DNA of 64,000 nucleotides, taken from JANXQG01 sp963719885 (GTDB taxonomy: Bacteria; Planctomycetota; Planctomycetia; Pirellulales; Thermoguttaceae). The DNA lies in contig CAVRDP010000030.1 of NCBI GenBank assembly GCA_963719885.1, positions 112,053 through 176,052 on the forward strand, read 5' to 3'. This document shows, piece by piece, positions 55,601 to 64,000 of this stretch. Under the pieces are notes generated by a model. It had not been told where the DNA came from. It was given only the letters and a program-made list of their open reading frames with translations, and searched no databases. A program made the position numbers and the translations under genes. The stretch's first letter is position 1, and each line of letters begins with the position of its first letter.

Positions 55601-57031
55601 GTGGCTATCCCTAAGCATACTCCAACTGAGCGTCCGATCAAGCCCTGGCCTGAATTCCCACTCTTCCCGCACAGCACGGGCCGCTGGGCCAAGAAGATCG
55701 ACGGCAAGACGCACTACTTCGGGCCCTGGAATGACCCCGACGGTGCCTATAGCCGGTATCTGACCCGACACGTTGCTGATAAGGCGGTCGACAAATCGGC
55801 TGCCAAGTCGAAAGCCAAGAAAGGGCAGCGGACCGAGCAACTCGATCGCCCCACGCCGCCGTGGCCTGGATTTCCACTCTACTACCATAAATCGGGTCAG
55901 TGGGCCAGGAGGATTCGCGGCAAAACGCACTATTTCGGCACCAACGCCCAGGCAGCCTTCAATCTCTATCAAACCCAAAAGACCGATCTGGAAGCAGGAC
56001 GAACCCCCAAGCCGACCGGCGATTATCATCTGAACGTCAAAGACATGGTCAACCTCTGCTTGACCCTCAAGGAAACCAAGGTCGAAACGGGCGAGCTCGG
56101 TCGGCGAACCTACAAGGAATATCAGCGCTGCGGCCGACGGCTGATGCGAGTCCTCGGACGCGAAGAATTGGTTCAGGATCTGGGGCCTACCGACTTTCTC
56201 AAACTCCGCCGCGATATGACCAAGTCGCTCAAAAGCCTGACCAGCATCAAAGCCGACATCCGCAAGATCATGGTGTTTTTTAATTTTGCGTACAAGGAGG
56301 GCTATATCGACCGCCCCGTTAGGCCTGGCGATGCCTTCAAGACGCCGACCGCCGCCGCACTCCGCCGCGAGCGTGAGCAAAAGGCCGTTCGGATGTTCCC
56401 CGCCGAGCAAATCCGTGCCATGATCGCCAAAGCTAACCCGCAATTGAAGGCCATGATCTTGCTGGGGATCAACTGTGCCTTCGGCAACACCGATTGTGCC
56501 TTGATTACAAAAAATAAACTCGACCTCGATGGCGGCTGGGTCAATTACGCCCGGCCGAAGACCGGCGTCCGCAGGCGGTGCCCGCTCTGGAAAGAAACCG
56601 TCGATGCCCTGAAGATCGTGGTCGCCGAAGAGTCAAAGCACGCGGAATATAAGAATCGCGTCTTCACCGTTGATAAGCGAAAGCCAGAAGCGGATCATAT
56701 CGACGACGGCCGACGGATCTCGTTGTACTTCAGACTGCTGCTGGGTTCGCTCGGCATACCCGACGATAGCCCAAATTTTTACGCCCTGCGTCACACCTTC
56801 GTGACGGTCGCGTTGCAGACGCGAGATCGCGAAGCCATTCGAATGATCACGGGACATTGCGCCAACAGCAGCGACATGCTGGAAACATACAACGAAGCGG
56901 ATGTCGCTGATGATCGCCTGCTCGCTGTCTCGAACCACGTTCACGCTTGGCTCTTCACGACAGAATCTCCTTCATCGGCGGCCGCTGGCGGCGTGGAAGG
57001 CGAGGCCGGGGCGCAACGGGAGGCTCCGTGA
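55601..57031 (+). CDS. Second tyrosine-recombinase-like integrase with duplicated N-terminal motif
   Basis: 476 residues. The head contains the same module twice: FPLFPHSTGRWAKKIDGKTH then YFGPW, and FPLYYHKSGQWARRIRGKTH then YFGTN, likely arm-site DNA-binding units. In the catalytic domain, FYALRHTFVTVAL supplies the second arginine, GHCANSSDM the histidine and LETYNEAD the Tyr nucleophile. At the box I site NCAFGNTDCALI I see Asn rather than Arg. Planctomycete relatives share that GNxD feature, as I recall, so it may be a natural variant. Upstream 55420-55600 is non-coding. Confidence 0.82.
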   Translation: MAIPKHTPTERPIKPWPEFPLFPHSTGRWAKKIDGKTHYFGPWNDPDGAYSRYLTRHVADKAVDKSAAKSKAKKGQRTEQLDRPTPPWPGFPLYYHKSGQWARRIRGKTHYFGTNAQAAFNLYQTQKTDLEAGRTPKPTGDYHLNVKDMVNLCLTLKETKVETGELGRRTYKEYQRCGRRLMRVLGREELVQDLGPTDFLKLRRDMTKSLKSLTSIKADIRKIMVFFNFAYKEGYIDRPVRPGDAFKTPTAAALRREREQKAVRMFPAEQIRAMIAKANPQLKAMILLGINCAFGNTDCALITKNKLDLDGGWVNYARPKTGVRRRCPLWKETVDALKIVVAEESKHAEYKNRVFTVDKRKPEADHIDDGRRISLYFRLLLGSLGIPDDSPNFYALRHTFVTVALQTRDREAIRMITGHCANSSDMLETYNEADVADDRLLAVSNHVHAWLFTTESPSSAAAGGVEGEAGAQREAP

Positions 57032-57215
57032 GATTGGCGGTTCGCTTGGCTTGAAATGCCGCCAAGGCCGCATCCGTGACTCGCCACTGCGGCTGCCCGG
57101 TCGGTTTCGAGGCGACATTGAACGCTTCAAGCTCCCCCGTACGAATCCAGTGCTGGATCTTCTCCGCTTTGACCTGGAGCAACTTGGCGAGCTCGGCGAC
57201 CCTGTAGTACGTCAT
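56955..57215 (-). CDS. Small HTH protein, excisionase-like
   Basis: 86 residues from MTYYRVAELAKLLQVKAEKI then QHWIRTGELEAFNVASKPTG and QWRVTDAALAAF, a MerR/excisionase-type helix-turn-helix plus basic tail. Start set by the ATGA overlap with the gene upstream. Its 3' end overlaps the 3' end of the integrase (antisense, 77 bases). Confidence 0.75.
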   Translation of the reverse strand: MTYYRVAELAKLLQVKAEKIQHWIRTGELEAFNVASKPTGQPQWRVTDAALAAFQAKRTANLTEPPVAPRPRLPRRQRPPMKEILS

Positions 57216-57373
57216 GATGCCACCCCGTGGCATTTGCTGATCACGGTTTGCAGGCGTTCAGCGAGGATCTGCCCGCTCTCAATCAGCCGTCGTACTCGGT
57301 CCACGGCCAGGCCCCATCGCTTGGCCAACTGGCCAGGGGAAAGGGCGTCAAGTTGTGTTTGTGGGCGTGGCAT
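57212..57373 (-). CDS. Very small HTH protein upstream of the excisionase-like gene
   Basis: 53 residues from ATG 57373: MPRPQTQLDALSPGQLAKRW then GLAVDRVRRLIESGQILAER. The same helix-turn-helix type as its neighbour (LSPGQLAKRWGLAVDRVRRL). The stop overlaps the next start by four bases. The two may act as a pair on the second integrase's att site. Confidence 0.65.
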   Translation of the reverse strand: MPRPQTQLDALSPGQLAKRWGLAVDRVRRLIESGQILAERLQTVISKCHGVAS

Positions 57374-57484
57374 GGTTCAAGCTAGGCCGTCGTTCGTCTC
57401 ACTTTTCTCAGTTTTCTCAGATTCATTGGCCCAAGGCGTCGATCCGGCCAAGCTTCGCCAGCGTCCGGTACAATACAGCCCGGC

Positions 57485-57995
57485 TTACGTCCACCGCGAA
57501 AAGATCGACGCCCGCCGCTTGAAGTAATTGAAGTCCTTGGCGTTGGGCAGTGTGCGGCTTTCCAGTTCCCGCAGGCGTTCTTCGTCGAAGGCGGCGAACT
57601 GGCGGGCGATGCGGGCATTTTCATCGACCTCTCCAGGCGTCTTGCAGCCGATGATCAGCGTGCTGACGGCGGGCAGGGAAAGCACGTAACCCATCGCCTC
57701 GTCCATCGTCAACATGCCGCTCGCCAATAACCTGCCCTGGGCGGTGCTCTTCATGCCGACGATTCCCATATTGCGGCGGGCGGCTTCCAGAAGCACGGTA
57801 TCGCGGAACGACAGGCGGTGGACATCGGCAGCGTTGAGCGGGATCAACACCGTGTCGAAATCGAATTCCTGCATGGCGGCGAGCAGGATGGCCGGGTCGT
57901 GATGCCCCGTAAGCCCGAGATAACGCACGCGACCTTCGGTCCTGGCTCGAAGCAGGGCTTTCATGGCATCCTTGACACTGATACGGCTCCCGCTC
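57485..57995 (-). pseudogene. Aldo/keto reductase, N-terminal half missing
   Basis: Family sequence begins abruptly at about 57995 with SVKDAMKALLRARTEGRVRY then LGLTGHHDPAILLAAMQEFD. It continues to the normal C-terminal region (LSLPAVSTLIIGCKTPGEVD, FAAFDEERLRELESRT). The TIM-barrel half with the catalytic Asp-Tyr-Lys is absent, and the upstream codons to 58087 are unrelated. The break lies near the second integrase, suggesting loss during an integration or deletion event. Confidence 0.7.
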
Positions 57996-58110
57996 ACAAT
58001 TAGGACAATCCTTGGCACCGTGCAGCTACCCACCGTGTGCCGCAAACAAGGGCAAAGGGTAGCATGAGTTCCGTCTGGCTTCCTCAACTTCCGCGACCGG
58101 GGTGTGCCCC

Positions 58111-58761
58111 ATGCGTGTCGAATGCCCCACGTGCAAACTGACGATCCCTGCCGAGTCGATCAACGTCGCTAAGGACGTTGCACTGTGCCCGGCATGCCGC
58201 GAGGCATTTGCCTTGTCCGAACTGGTGGCTCAGGGACGCGACACCGACTTCGACCTGGGCGAGCCGCCGAGCGGGACCTGGTTTCGCACCGAACCCAACG
58301 GCTGGGAACTGGGCGGGACCACGCGGCATCCGATAGCCTTCTTCCTGGTGCCCTTCATGTGCGTGTGGTCAGGGATGTCGCTGGGGGGTATCTACGGATC
58401 GCAGATCATCCAGGGCAAGTTCAACCTCGTCATGTCGCTCTTCGGTCTTCCGTTTGTCGCCGGGACTGTGCTCTTCGGCTCCATCATGCTCATGACCATC
58501 GTCGGCAAGGTCACGATTCGCGTGGAGGACGGCGAGGGCGTGATATTTACCGGCGTGGGAGCTTTCGGATGGAGCCGGCGATTTCGGTGGGATGATGTCA
58601 ATCGCGTCGAGGAGATCGTGAACACTTTTCAGAGCCCGGGCAACTCCGGCAGAATGCTCGCTCTGGAAGGCAAGACAAGGTTGACATTCGGCTCGCTGCT
58701 GAGCCAGGGCCGTCGCTATTTCTTTCTCCAGGTATTGCGACGTATGCTGCGAAGATCGTGA
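58111..58761 (+). CDS. Zinc-ribbon membrane protein of unknown function
   Basis: 216 residues from MRVECPTCKLTIPAESINVA (GGGGTG upstream). The head is a zinc ribbon (CPTC and CPAC about 22 residues apart). Two hydrophobic helices follow (FFLVPFMCVWSGMSLGGIYG; LVMSLFGLPFVAGTVLFGSI), then a soluble C-terminal domain like a PH-type fold (GEGVIFTGVGAFGWSRRFRW). No known function. Confidence 0.6.
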   Translation: MRVECPTCKLTIPAESINVAKDVALCPACREAFALSELVAQGRDTDFDLGEPPSGTWFRTEPNGWELGGTTRHPIAFFLVPFMCVWSGMSLGGIYGSQIIQGKFNLVMSLFGLPFVAGTVLFGSIMLMTIVGKVTIRVEDGEGVIFTGVGAFGWSRRFRWDDVNRVEEIVNTFQSPGNSGRMLALEGKTRLTFGSLLSQGRRYFFLQVLRRMLRRS

Positions 58762-58851
58762 CGGATTGGCCTGTGCGACCCAGCAGGCGACGGGGGATGG
58801 GCATCGCGGCTAGGTTTGGGTCGGCTGACGGCATGGTCTGGCTCAACGTAG

Positions 58852-59607
58852 TTACTCGCCCTTTTCCACGCGTGTCTCCCACCCGTCGTAATCGCCAGCA
58901 CATTCGCCTGCGAGGTCGAATAGACCCAGTACCACGTCGTTGATCGTACGAACGTCAACGGCATGAAGCTTGGACACGGTAAGTTTGAACTGCCAGTTGT
59001 CCTTGCCGTCGTCGTTCTGCGAGACAACCTTGTAACCCCTTTGGATCGCGGCTGCCAGGAACCTGGCTCTGTCCTCCCGCGACTGAAAGTAGATCCAGTG
59101 CATGACTTCGCGTTCGATGTCGTGATGATCGCCATGCTTTTCCAACCTGATCAGCACGCGGCGATTCATTATGGCCTGGTAGCCCCGCGGCGACGGATAT
59201 AGGAACTCGCGGTAAGTTCTCCATTCACGATCGGAACGCGAGCCGACCTCGAATTCGTACTCGGCAAACGAACCCATCACCGTCGTCAGGAGCCTCTCGA
59301 CTTGAATGCCGTTTGCAGCATAGAAGTAGAAGTCACGGCGTCCATTGGACGTATTACGACCGACATACATGATCTTTCTTTTGGCATTCGACAGGGTTTG
59401 GAGCACGGCGTCTTCAATCTCGCTCACGCGATCGTACTCCTCCTTGCCCGGTAGACCATCGGCCCGCGGCTGCCGGATACGCACGCGGAGGAAGGCCACG
59501 TCGCCAAGATCGGCGAGAGGCACGTCCTCGCGAATGCCAAGGTCAACGAAAATAGAAGCCGGGTGGTTCTCGACCTGACAGAAGTAGAAATCCCACTCGA
59601 CGCTCAT
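58852..59607 (-). CDS. DUF695 / RraB-like two-domain protein
   Basis: 251 residues from MSVEWDFYFCQVENHPASIF. Residues 1-140 match DUF695 (WDFYFCQVENHPASIFVDLG; RKIMYVGRNTSNGRRDFYFY). Residues about 170-245 resemble the RraB fold, ribonuclease E regulator B (DRARFLAAAIQRGYKVVSQN; AGECAGDYDGWETRV). The combination is known in many bacteria; function unproven. Confidence 0.75.
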   Translation of the reverse strand: MSVEWDFYFCQVENHPASIFVDLGIREDVPLADLGDVAFLRVRIRQPRADGLPGKEEYDRVSEIEDAVLQTLSNAKRKIMYVGRNTSNGRRDFYFYAANGIQVERLLTTVMGSFAEYEFEVGSRSDREWRTYREFLYPSPRGYQAIMNRRVLIRLEKHGDHHDIEREVMHWIYFQSREDRARFLAAAIQRGYKVVSQNDDGKDNWQFKLTVSKLHAVDVRTINDVVLGLFDLAGECAGDYDGWETRVEKGE

Positions 59608-59797
59608 GGCTTATCTGCCTTTGCTGCTGGATGGCTTATTGTGACCCGTTACACGTGGTGTGGTCCCATTGTAGTCCGCGTGCTTGCCTCTGCAATGCAG
59701 GCAGCAATATCGAGATTTCCCGCGGTTGAGAACAGTCGGAATCCAGCCCATTGAAGTTTGATCTCAAGATGAAAATTTGCGGCAGATCCAACGCCGC

Positions 59798-60163
59798 CTA
59801 CACTTTGCAGAGAGCCCAAAGGACAAAGGGCAAACCGAGCAAGCCCAGCAAAACCCACAACAGCAGCAGCTTGTTCACGACTCGTTGGAAAAGCCGGTCA
59901 ACCCAGTTCGGGGCCGCTACCGCCCAAATCAGCCCGCAGAGCGAGAAAAGAAATAGGGCCTCGATAATGGCACCGAAGAGGCAATGAAAGATGAGCCCTT
60001 CCAGCGTATCCCATAGTTTCCTTCCCGAGAAGATGCCGTAAAGAAAAGCGTAGAGGAACACCCCCGAGAACGCCAGCAACGGTAAGCACACCAATCCGAA
60101 GGCGATTCGGCCGAGAATTGACTTGGGCAGTTCGGATCGTGATGTTCTGGGGTTGCTGTCCAT
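59798..60163 (-). CDS. Small multi-pass membrane protein
   Basis: 121 residues with three hydrophobic helices (IAFGLVCLPLLAFSGVFLYA; LIFHCLFGAIIEALFLFSLC; LLLLWVLLGLLGLPFVLWAL). The head is polar. Unrecognised. The gap 59608-59797 shows no gene. Confidence 0.55.
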   Translation of the reverse strand: MDSNPRTSRSELPKSILGRIAFGLVCLPLLAFSGVFLYAFLYGIFSGRKLWDTLEGLIFHCLFGAIIEALFLFSLCGLIWAVAAPNWVDRLFQRVVNKLLLLWVLLGLLGLPFVLWALCKV

Positions 60164-60197
60164 TTCCGAACGCTACTCGCGGGCGGACCGAGAGATC

Positions 60198-60581
60198 CTA
60201 CCCGTCTAAGTCTCTTGCAAGAAAGTGGAACCGAAGATCGTGTGTGTCGATCGCGTCGAGCCGATCTTCCACGGCCCGCAACGTCGCTAGGTCACGTTCA
60301 ATGCGTGATCGACCGGCGTCGTCATCAGCACATCTTCCAAGTCTTGCTTCCAGTTCGCTGATGAACCCACGAACCGCTTTGAGCCCCTGCTGTGCAGAGG
60401 TCCAGCGAGGCTTATCGAATGGTGCAAAAGTGAAATCCGACAACGGCGTCCGCTCGTAGGTGCCTTGGTCGCGTACCATTAGAAACGCGAAATCCTCGGG
60501 GTTAATGCCCTCGTTAGGGTCGAATCCGTCGATTGATCCGGCTATCCGGATGAAGAGTCGTTCTGCTCGGAAATTAGCCAT
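60198..60581 (-). CDS. Hypothetical cytoplasmic protein
   Basis: 127 residues, start taken at MANFRAERLFIRIAGSIDGF rather than ten codons upstream. Helical C-terminal half (LKAVRGFISELEARLGRCAD; IERDLATLRAVEDRLDAI). Lies 34 bases downstream of... the membrane gene's start, same strand. Unrecognised. Confidence 0.5.
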   Translation of the reverse strand: MANFRAERLFIRIAGSIDGFDPNEGINPEDFAFLMVRDQGTYERTPLSDFTFAPFDKPRWTSAQQGLKAVRGFISELEARLGRCADDDAGRSRIERDLATLRAVEDRLDAIDTHDLRFHFLARDLDG

Positions 60582-60814
60582 GTCTGTGACCGCGTGCCTA
60601 GTTCCAGCCATTCTGCTGCTATTGTCGACTTACGCGGTTCGGTTCGCAAGAGCCGGTGGTTTATCGATTTAGCCGGTCCGTGCATGTCGATACTTTGCCA
60701 GGAATTGGCGGGCATCATGCGGTCCCCGACGCCCCGCCCGTAGCTTGAACACCGCTGCCCGTCGGCATAGAATCGACGGACGAGGGCAGTTCCCAGGCTT
60801 AGTCGAGGTCCATC

Positions 60815-62041
60815 ATGAACGCAATGTGCCGGTCGTGTCTGTGCGTGGTTGTCGTGATCGGCGGCATCTCCGTAGCTGGGGCCGAGGAGAAGCCGAGCCC
60901 AGCACGAACGGAATACGACCGGTTTATCCGGCGGTACACGGAGAAATCGCCTCTCAAGCTGATCGTCATTGCAATTTTCGACGATGATCCGGAGGCACAC
61001 GCAAAAGACCCGTTCAACTTTTCCGAGAGCCGTAACGTATGCGAAGTAGCCCCGGACGGGCGAGTTCGTCACTACTATTCCAGTCCCGAGGGAGTAAAAG
61101 GCCACGACTCGACGATTCCCGACGCCGACCAGAAGCGGCTCGACACGTTGCTTCTGAAGCTGCCCGACGATGGGGCTCGTCTGCCGCCTTTTGATCGCCG
61201 CCTGGTCTTGCAGGTGCCGGAGGGCGATCATTCGCGGGCTCGCGTGTACGATCGAGCAAACGCCCCGGACGAGGTTCTTGAAATCCTTCGCCTCACGGAA
61301 TTTGGGGTTGGACCATGGGTGCTGCAATTCAAGCCGGAAAACACTGCGGACGGGCGACTTCTCCTGAGCCGCTATGACCACGATACGAAGAACACCGGGA
61401 TTGTGGGCGATGACAGTAAGACATGGAAGAGCCATGGCACGTTGCCTGGCCTGCCGGATGGCGTGCGTGGGTACGGTGTGTCACGCACGGGGAAACATGC
61501 CGTCATTCTCTCGAAGGACAAAGTCCTTGCACTTTGGGACCCCGCGGGGCATCGGAATTATGCCAAGCTTGCTGAGGGCGTCGAGAGTTTCAAGGTTGCC
61601 TTCTCTCCGGATGAGTCAATTGTGGCTATCGCAAGCGAGCGTGAACACGGCAACAGTTACTGGCCGTGCTATCGCGTTCGTCTTTGGAAGACCGATGCAG
61701 GCCAGTTGCTGCATAAGTTGTACTCGTCCTGGCAGGCCACATGCAATGCCGTCGAGGGATTGCAGTGGACGGCTGACGCCAAGTTCGTTTTTGCGGCAAC
61801 GAGGGCTATCTCCCCGGACAACTACGCCATCGACGTGTGGAGCGTCGGGAGTGGTCGGTTGCGGGGAACCATGGACACCGGCGTCTGCATGCCTTTTGGC
61901 GGACTCGTCATGCTTCCCGATGGCCGTCACGTTGCCTTCAGCGGCTCGGGCCATGTCATGGGTTTCTGGGATCTTGCCGCCGCACTGAAGCAGATCCGGG
62001 CGTTTGAGGATTCGCTGGCGGCACCGAAGGCCGGAAAGTGA
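60815..62041 (+). CDS. Secreted WD40-like repeat protein
   Basis: 408 residues; GAGG upstream; signal peptide MNAMCRSCLCVVVVIGGISV then AGAEE. The C-terminal 220 residues contain degenerate WD/beta-propeller blades: SRTGKHAVILSKDKVLALWD, VAFSPDESIVAIASERE, VRLWKTDAG, IDVWSVGSGRL, VAFSGSGHVMGFWDL. Too few blades for a complete propeller by eye. The middle of the N-terminal part is unassigned. Secreted; function unknown. Confidence 0.7.
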   Translation: MNAMCRSCLCVVVVIGGISVAGAEEKPSPARTEYDRFIRRYTEKSPLKLIVIAIFDDDPEAHAKDPFNFSESRNVCEVAPDGRVRHYYSSPEGVKGHDSTIPDADQKRLDTLLLKLPDDGARLPPFDRRLVLQVPEGDHSRARVYDRANAPDEVLEILRLTEFGVGPWVLQFKPENTADGRLLLSRYDHDTKNTGIVGDDSKTWKSHGTLPGLPDGVRGYGVSRTGKHAVILSKDKVLALWDPAGHRNYAKLAEGVESFKVAFSPDESIVAIASEREHGNSYWPCYRVRLWKTDAGQLLHKLYSSWQATCNAVEGLQWTADAKFVFAATRAISPDNYAIDVWSVGSGRLRGTMDTGVCMPFGGLVMLPDGRHVAFSGSGHVMGFWDLAAALKQIRAFEDSLAAPKAGK

Positions 62042-62179
62042 AGGGCATGGTGACCTCTGCGTCAGCCCGCAGATCGGCGATTTGACAGCCGGCAGCGGGA
62101 GCGGGACAATGATCGAGGGCCACGCATTTTGCACGTGGGAAGCCGCGTATCCGCGATTGTCGCAAAGGGAGCCTTCGCC

Positions 62180-63067
62180 ATGCCGCAGTTCGCTAGAAAA
62201 GCACCGTGGGGAATCGCAATCGCGGCAACGGTTCTCGTGGCGTTGATCGGTGCCGGGTACTGCTGGTATCGCTATACCTATCCTTACGGTCCCAAGCACG
62301 CATGCCTAGCGTGTCTTGGCTCGTCTCTACTGTGTTATGCCGGACGGCACAACGGCCATTTTCCGACCGGCGGCGGTTGCCCGGAGGCTTCATTGAGCCT
62401 GCTCTATCGCGAGGAACCCGACTTGGGTGCGTGCGTCCTGAGCGGAAAGACGAAATCGACGGAGGCGGCACAAGAACTGCTTGAACGCGGCGAACTTCTT
62501 GGGCCCGACACTTGCGATTGGCATTACGTGGAGGGCTTGACCCAATACGATGATCCTCGCCTTGCCCTCGTCTGGGACAAGGTTGGGCTGGGCCATAATG
62601 GACAGCGATTGCCGGATGGTAGCCATACCGTCTTGCGGGTGGGATGCATTGGAGAAGAGGTGATACCGGAGTCCGAATGGCCTAAGTTCCTAGAAGAACA
62701 AGAGCGGCTCCTGGCGGCGAGAACGGAGGCCGCGAAAAAGGGGCTGCCCGCACTTACCGCAAAAGTTCGGCTGCCGTCTGGTGAAATCGTCGATCACTAT
62801 GATGGCCCTTACACGTTGGCGGAAAGCTGGTCTGGGGAGTTTGCCGGAAGTATCGGCGGCACCGGGCTCGATAGGTCGCGGCTTATCTGGGGGCACATGC
62901 AACGCAACGGCACGTTGACATTGTCTCTTTCGCTCAACGGCTGGATATCCAAACCGGTGGACATCGAAGTATCCAAGGGCAAAGCGACTCCCGATGCAGT
63001 GGTCATCGAGATGCAGGCGGAAAAGGCCCATCCGACGCATAAGCCGCCTGGTGCAGAATCTCGCTGA
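62180..63067 (+). CDS. Membrane-anchored hypothetical protein
   Basis: 295 residues from MPQFARKAPWGIAIAATVLV (AAAGGGAG upstream). One N-terminal membrane segment; then CLACLGSSLLCYAGRHNGHF and LTQYDDPRLALVWDKVGLGH then NGQRLPDGSHTVLRVGC, which resemble the C-terminal segments of planctomycete pilin-like (type II pseudopilin, DUF1559-type) proteins. The likeness is weak. Last third is beta-rich. Confidence 0.5.
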   Translation: MPQFARKAPWGIAIAATVLVALIGAGYCWYRYTYPYGPKHACLACLGSSLLCYAGRHNGHFPTGGGCPEASLSLLYREEPDLGACVLSGKTKSTEAAQELLERGELLGPDTCDWHYVEGLTQYDDPRLALVWDKVGLGHNGQRLPDGSHTVLRVGCIGEEVIPESEWPKFLEEQERLLAARTEAAKKGLPALTAKVRLPSGEIVDHYDGPYTLAESWSGEFAGSIGGTGLDRSRLIWGHMQRNGTLTLSLSLNGWISKPVDIEVSKGKATPDAVVIEMQAEKAHPTHKPPGAESR

Positions 63068-63407
63068 TAGGTTCATGTCGGCTCTCTGGCATCTGCTCCA
63101 GATTTTGTTCTTATGATCAATTTCTGTTGGGCGATTCGAATCCGAAGTCCCCAGCGATCCGCCGCGAAAAGTCTTTTGAGCGGGGGTTGCACCCAAGGAG
63201 CCGATGTGGTACAAAGTGTCATGGCATCGTGATGCCATCTACCTTGAACCTTCTGCCTTTGACTTTCTTTCGACCTTTCGGCGTTTCGTCGCCACTCTGG
63301 TCGTCTTCTTTCTTCCCCGGCCTTCACGTTTTCGGGGCACTTTGTCGGTGCCCGGCGTGAGACGGTCGACCTCATTTCGGCCGCGTCGCGGCACAAGGAG
63401 TTTCACC
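63068..63407. other. Stretch without a supported gene
   Basis: 340 bases. Open frames here have no family sequence. gggcgattcgaatccgaagt (63125) looks like a tRNA T arm but no cloverleaf is present. It should hold the promoter of the HTH gene at 63408. Confidence 0.45.
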
Positions 63408-63677
63408 ATGACTGCTCTATCGCTCGGTCAGGTATCGAAGTTGCTCGGCATCCGCTCGAACCGTATCGACCATGCCATCTCGCAAGGGTTTGTTCCGGAG
63501 CCCGCACGCATCGGCAATCGTCGTGCCTTCCAGAAGGACGACATAAAAAGGCTAGCCAAGCACTTTGGCGTTGACCTAAAGGCTGAGCGAAGCATGCCGA
63601 TGCGATCATGTGGATGGGCATCTACAGCAAGTACCCGGACCACACCTACCTCACCGACGAGGACAAGGCGATCCTGA
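63408..63677 (+). CDS. Small MerR-like HTH protein, probably frameshifted at its end
   Basis: From MTALSLGQVSKLLGIRSNRI with AAGGAG upstream. DHAISQGFVPEPARIGNRRA then FQKDDIKRLAKHFGV is a MerR/excisionase helix-turn-helix plus wing. After residue 59 the sequence turns into low-complexity Thr/Arg residues, which is the neighbouring frame of the next gene read wrongly, so the end is either about 63590 or changed by an indel. Confidence 0.55.
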   Translation: MTALSLGQVSKLLGIRSNRIDHAISQGFVPEPARIGNRRAFQKDDIKRLAKHFGVDLKAERSMPMRSCGWASTASTRTTPTSPTRTRRS

Positions 63678-63994
63678 TGGGAAGCCCGTTCTTCTTCAAA
63701 CCGAATGGCGAGCCGGTCGTCAAGCCTGCCAAGATTGTGGAGAAGTACGCCTACGACGGCGGTGCCTTCACTAAGTATTCCAGGGATGGAAAGTCCGAAT
63801 GGGTCGAGTCGAAGTCGGATGGCAGTGCGGAGTTTCGGTTCTCGGAGACCGGCCGTGACAGGGAGTGGATCGTGCTGTTCGACGCCAGCCGGGATATGAA
63901 ACTGCGTTTGCATGTTGGCGGCGGCGAGTGCTCCTGGACCACCGACGACGGCAAGACCTGGAATCTGATCTACCACGTGGAGAAGGCCAAGTGA
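63608..63994 (+). CDS. Hypothetical protein
   Basis: 128 residues from MWMGIYSKYPDHTYLTDEDK; overlaps the HTH frame. Soluble, Lys- and Asp-rich, mixed alpha/beta. It may be a separate gene or, with one base restored, the C-terminal part of the HTH protein. Unrecognised. Confidence 0.45.
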   Translation: MWMGIYSKYPDHTYLTDEDKAILMGSPFFFKPNGEPVVKPAKIVEKYAYDGGAFTKYSRDGKSEWVESKSDGSAEFRFSETGRDREWIVLFDASRDMKLRLHVGGGECSWTTDDGKTWNLIYHVEKAK

Positions 63995-64000
63995 TCGCAA

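Noticed and set aside
55420..57500. Second integrase region as part of the same 13.5-kb element
   Set aside because: It lies outside the 57-bp repeats, on the 5' side of the tRNA, and has its own HTH pair, so it belongs to another event.
63120..63150. tRNA fragment or third attachment site
   Set aside because: gggcgattcgaatccgaagt resembles a T arm, but no acceptor or anticodon arm is near and it does not match the tRNA-Ser repeat.

Overview
The window is a GC-rich bacterial chromosome segment, most likely from a planctomycete of the Pirellulales type. The reasons are the gene content (Tat-exported Gfo/Idh/MocA oxidoreductase, secreted WD40-like and SLH proteins, a CbpA/CbpB-type radical SAM pair behind a cobalamin riboswitch, an integrase of the GxGNxD kind) and several families of short palindromic repeats of a kind I associate with that order. 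Taxonomy is inferred, not proven. Many conserved genes carry isolated single-base frameshifts (two RND pumps, thiolase, sigma factor, terminase subunits, integrase, peptidase S51, beta-helix protein). This looks more like residual assembly indels than decay of every gene, so I annotate them as interrupted CDSs.

Layout. 1-7.8 kb, minus strand: a cobalamin late-pathway operon, riboswitch-terminator-cobA-cobC-cobU-cobT-cobS-cobD::cbiP-cbiB (cbiB runs off the left edge). 7.95-11.8 kb, plus strand: a second, divergent cobalamin riboswitch with its own terminator, then a small peptide precursor (CbpA-like), its radical SAM maturase (CbpB-like) and, 22 nt later, a secreted double S51 (cyanophycinase-like) peptidase. 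A third S51 domain with SLH modules converges on it (11.9-13.7 kb). 13.9-17.6 kb: Tat-exported oxidoreductase, secreted beta-helix protein, small membrane peptide. 17.7-23 kb: MFP plus oversized RND pump. 23.2-29 kb: HTH protein with 33-bp tandem repeats, truncated flavoprotein, a phosphoesterase-TIR gene pair, TPR protein and a broken HTH gene. 29-32.4 kb: a second RND pump without its own MFP. 32.7-34.1 kb: RpoD-like sigma factor. 34.3-40.3 kb: polyhydroxyalkanoate cluster (phaB, phasin, phaA, phasin, phaE, class III phaC, SDR). 40.4-41.8 kb: two-gene signalling operon (CBS-histidine kinase and a small partner).

41.9-55.4 kb is a 13.5-kb integrated element bounded by a 57-bp direct repeat, whose right copy is the 3' part of an intact tRNA-Ser(GGA). 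It carries HTH genes behind a TGTCCCG repeat array, a primase-helicase, HNH and PLD-like nucleases, an HNH-AP2 endonuclease, small and large terminase, a HEAGH metallopeptidase and a tyrosine integrase. I see no portal, capsid or tail gene, so it looks like a phage satellite or stripped prophage. Beyond the tRNA lies a second, different integrase with two opposing HTH genes and a decapitated aldo/keto reductase (55.6-58 kb), then a stretch of small, mostly unrecognised genes to the right edge.

The most unusual property is that long palindromic repeats sit inside genes without breaking the frame: 105 bp in cbiB, 111 bp as the linker joining cobD to cbiP, one each in cbpA, cbpB and the RND loop, and one inside a riboswitch arm. 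The system I would look at first is the B12-riboswitch-controlled peptide/radical SAM/S51 peptidase cluster; next are the phosphoesterase-TIR pair and the satellite-like element.
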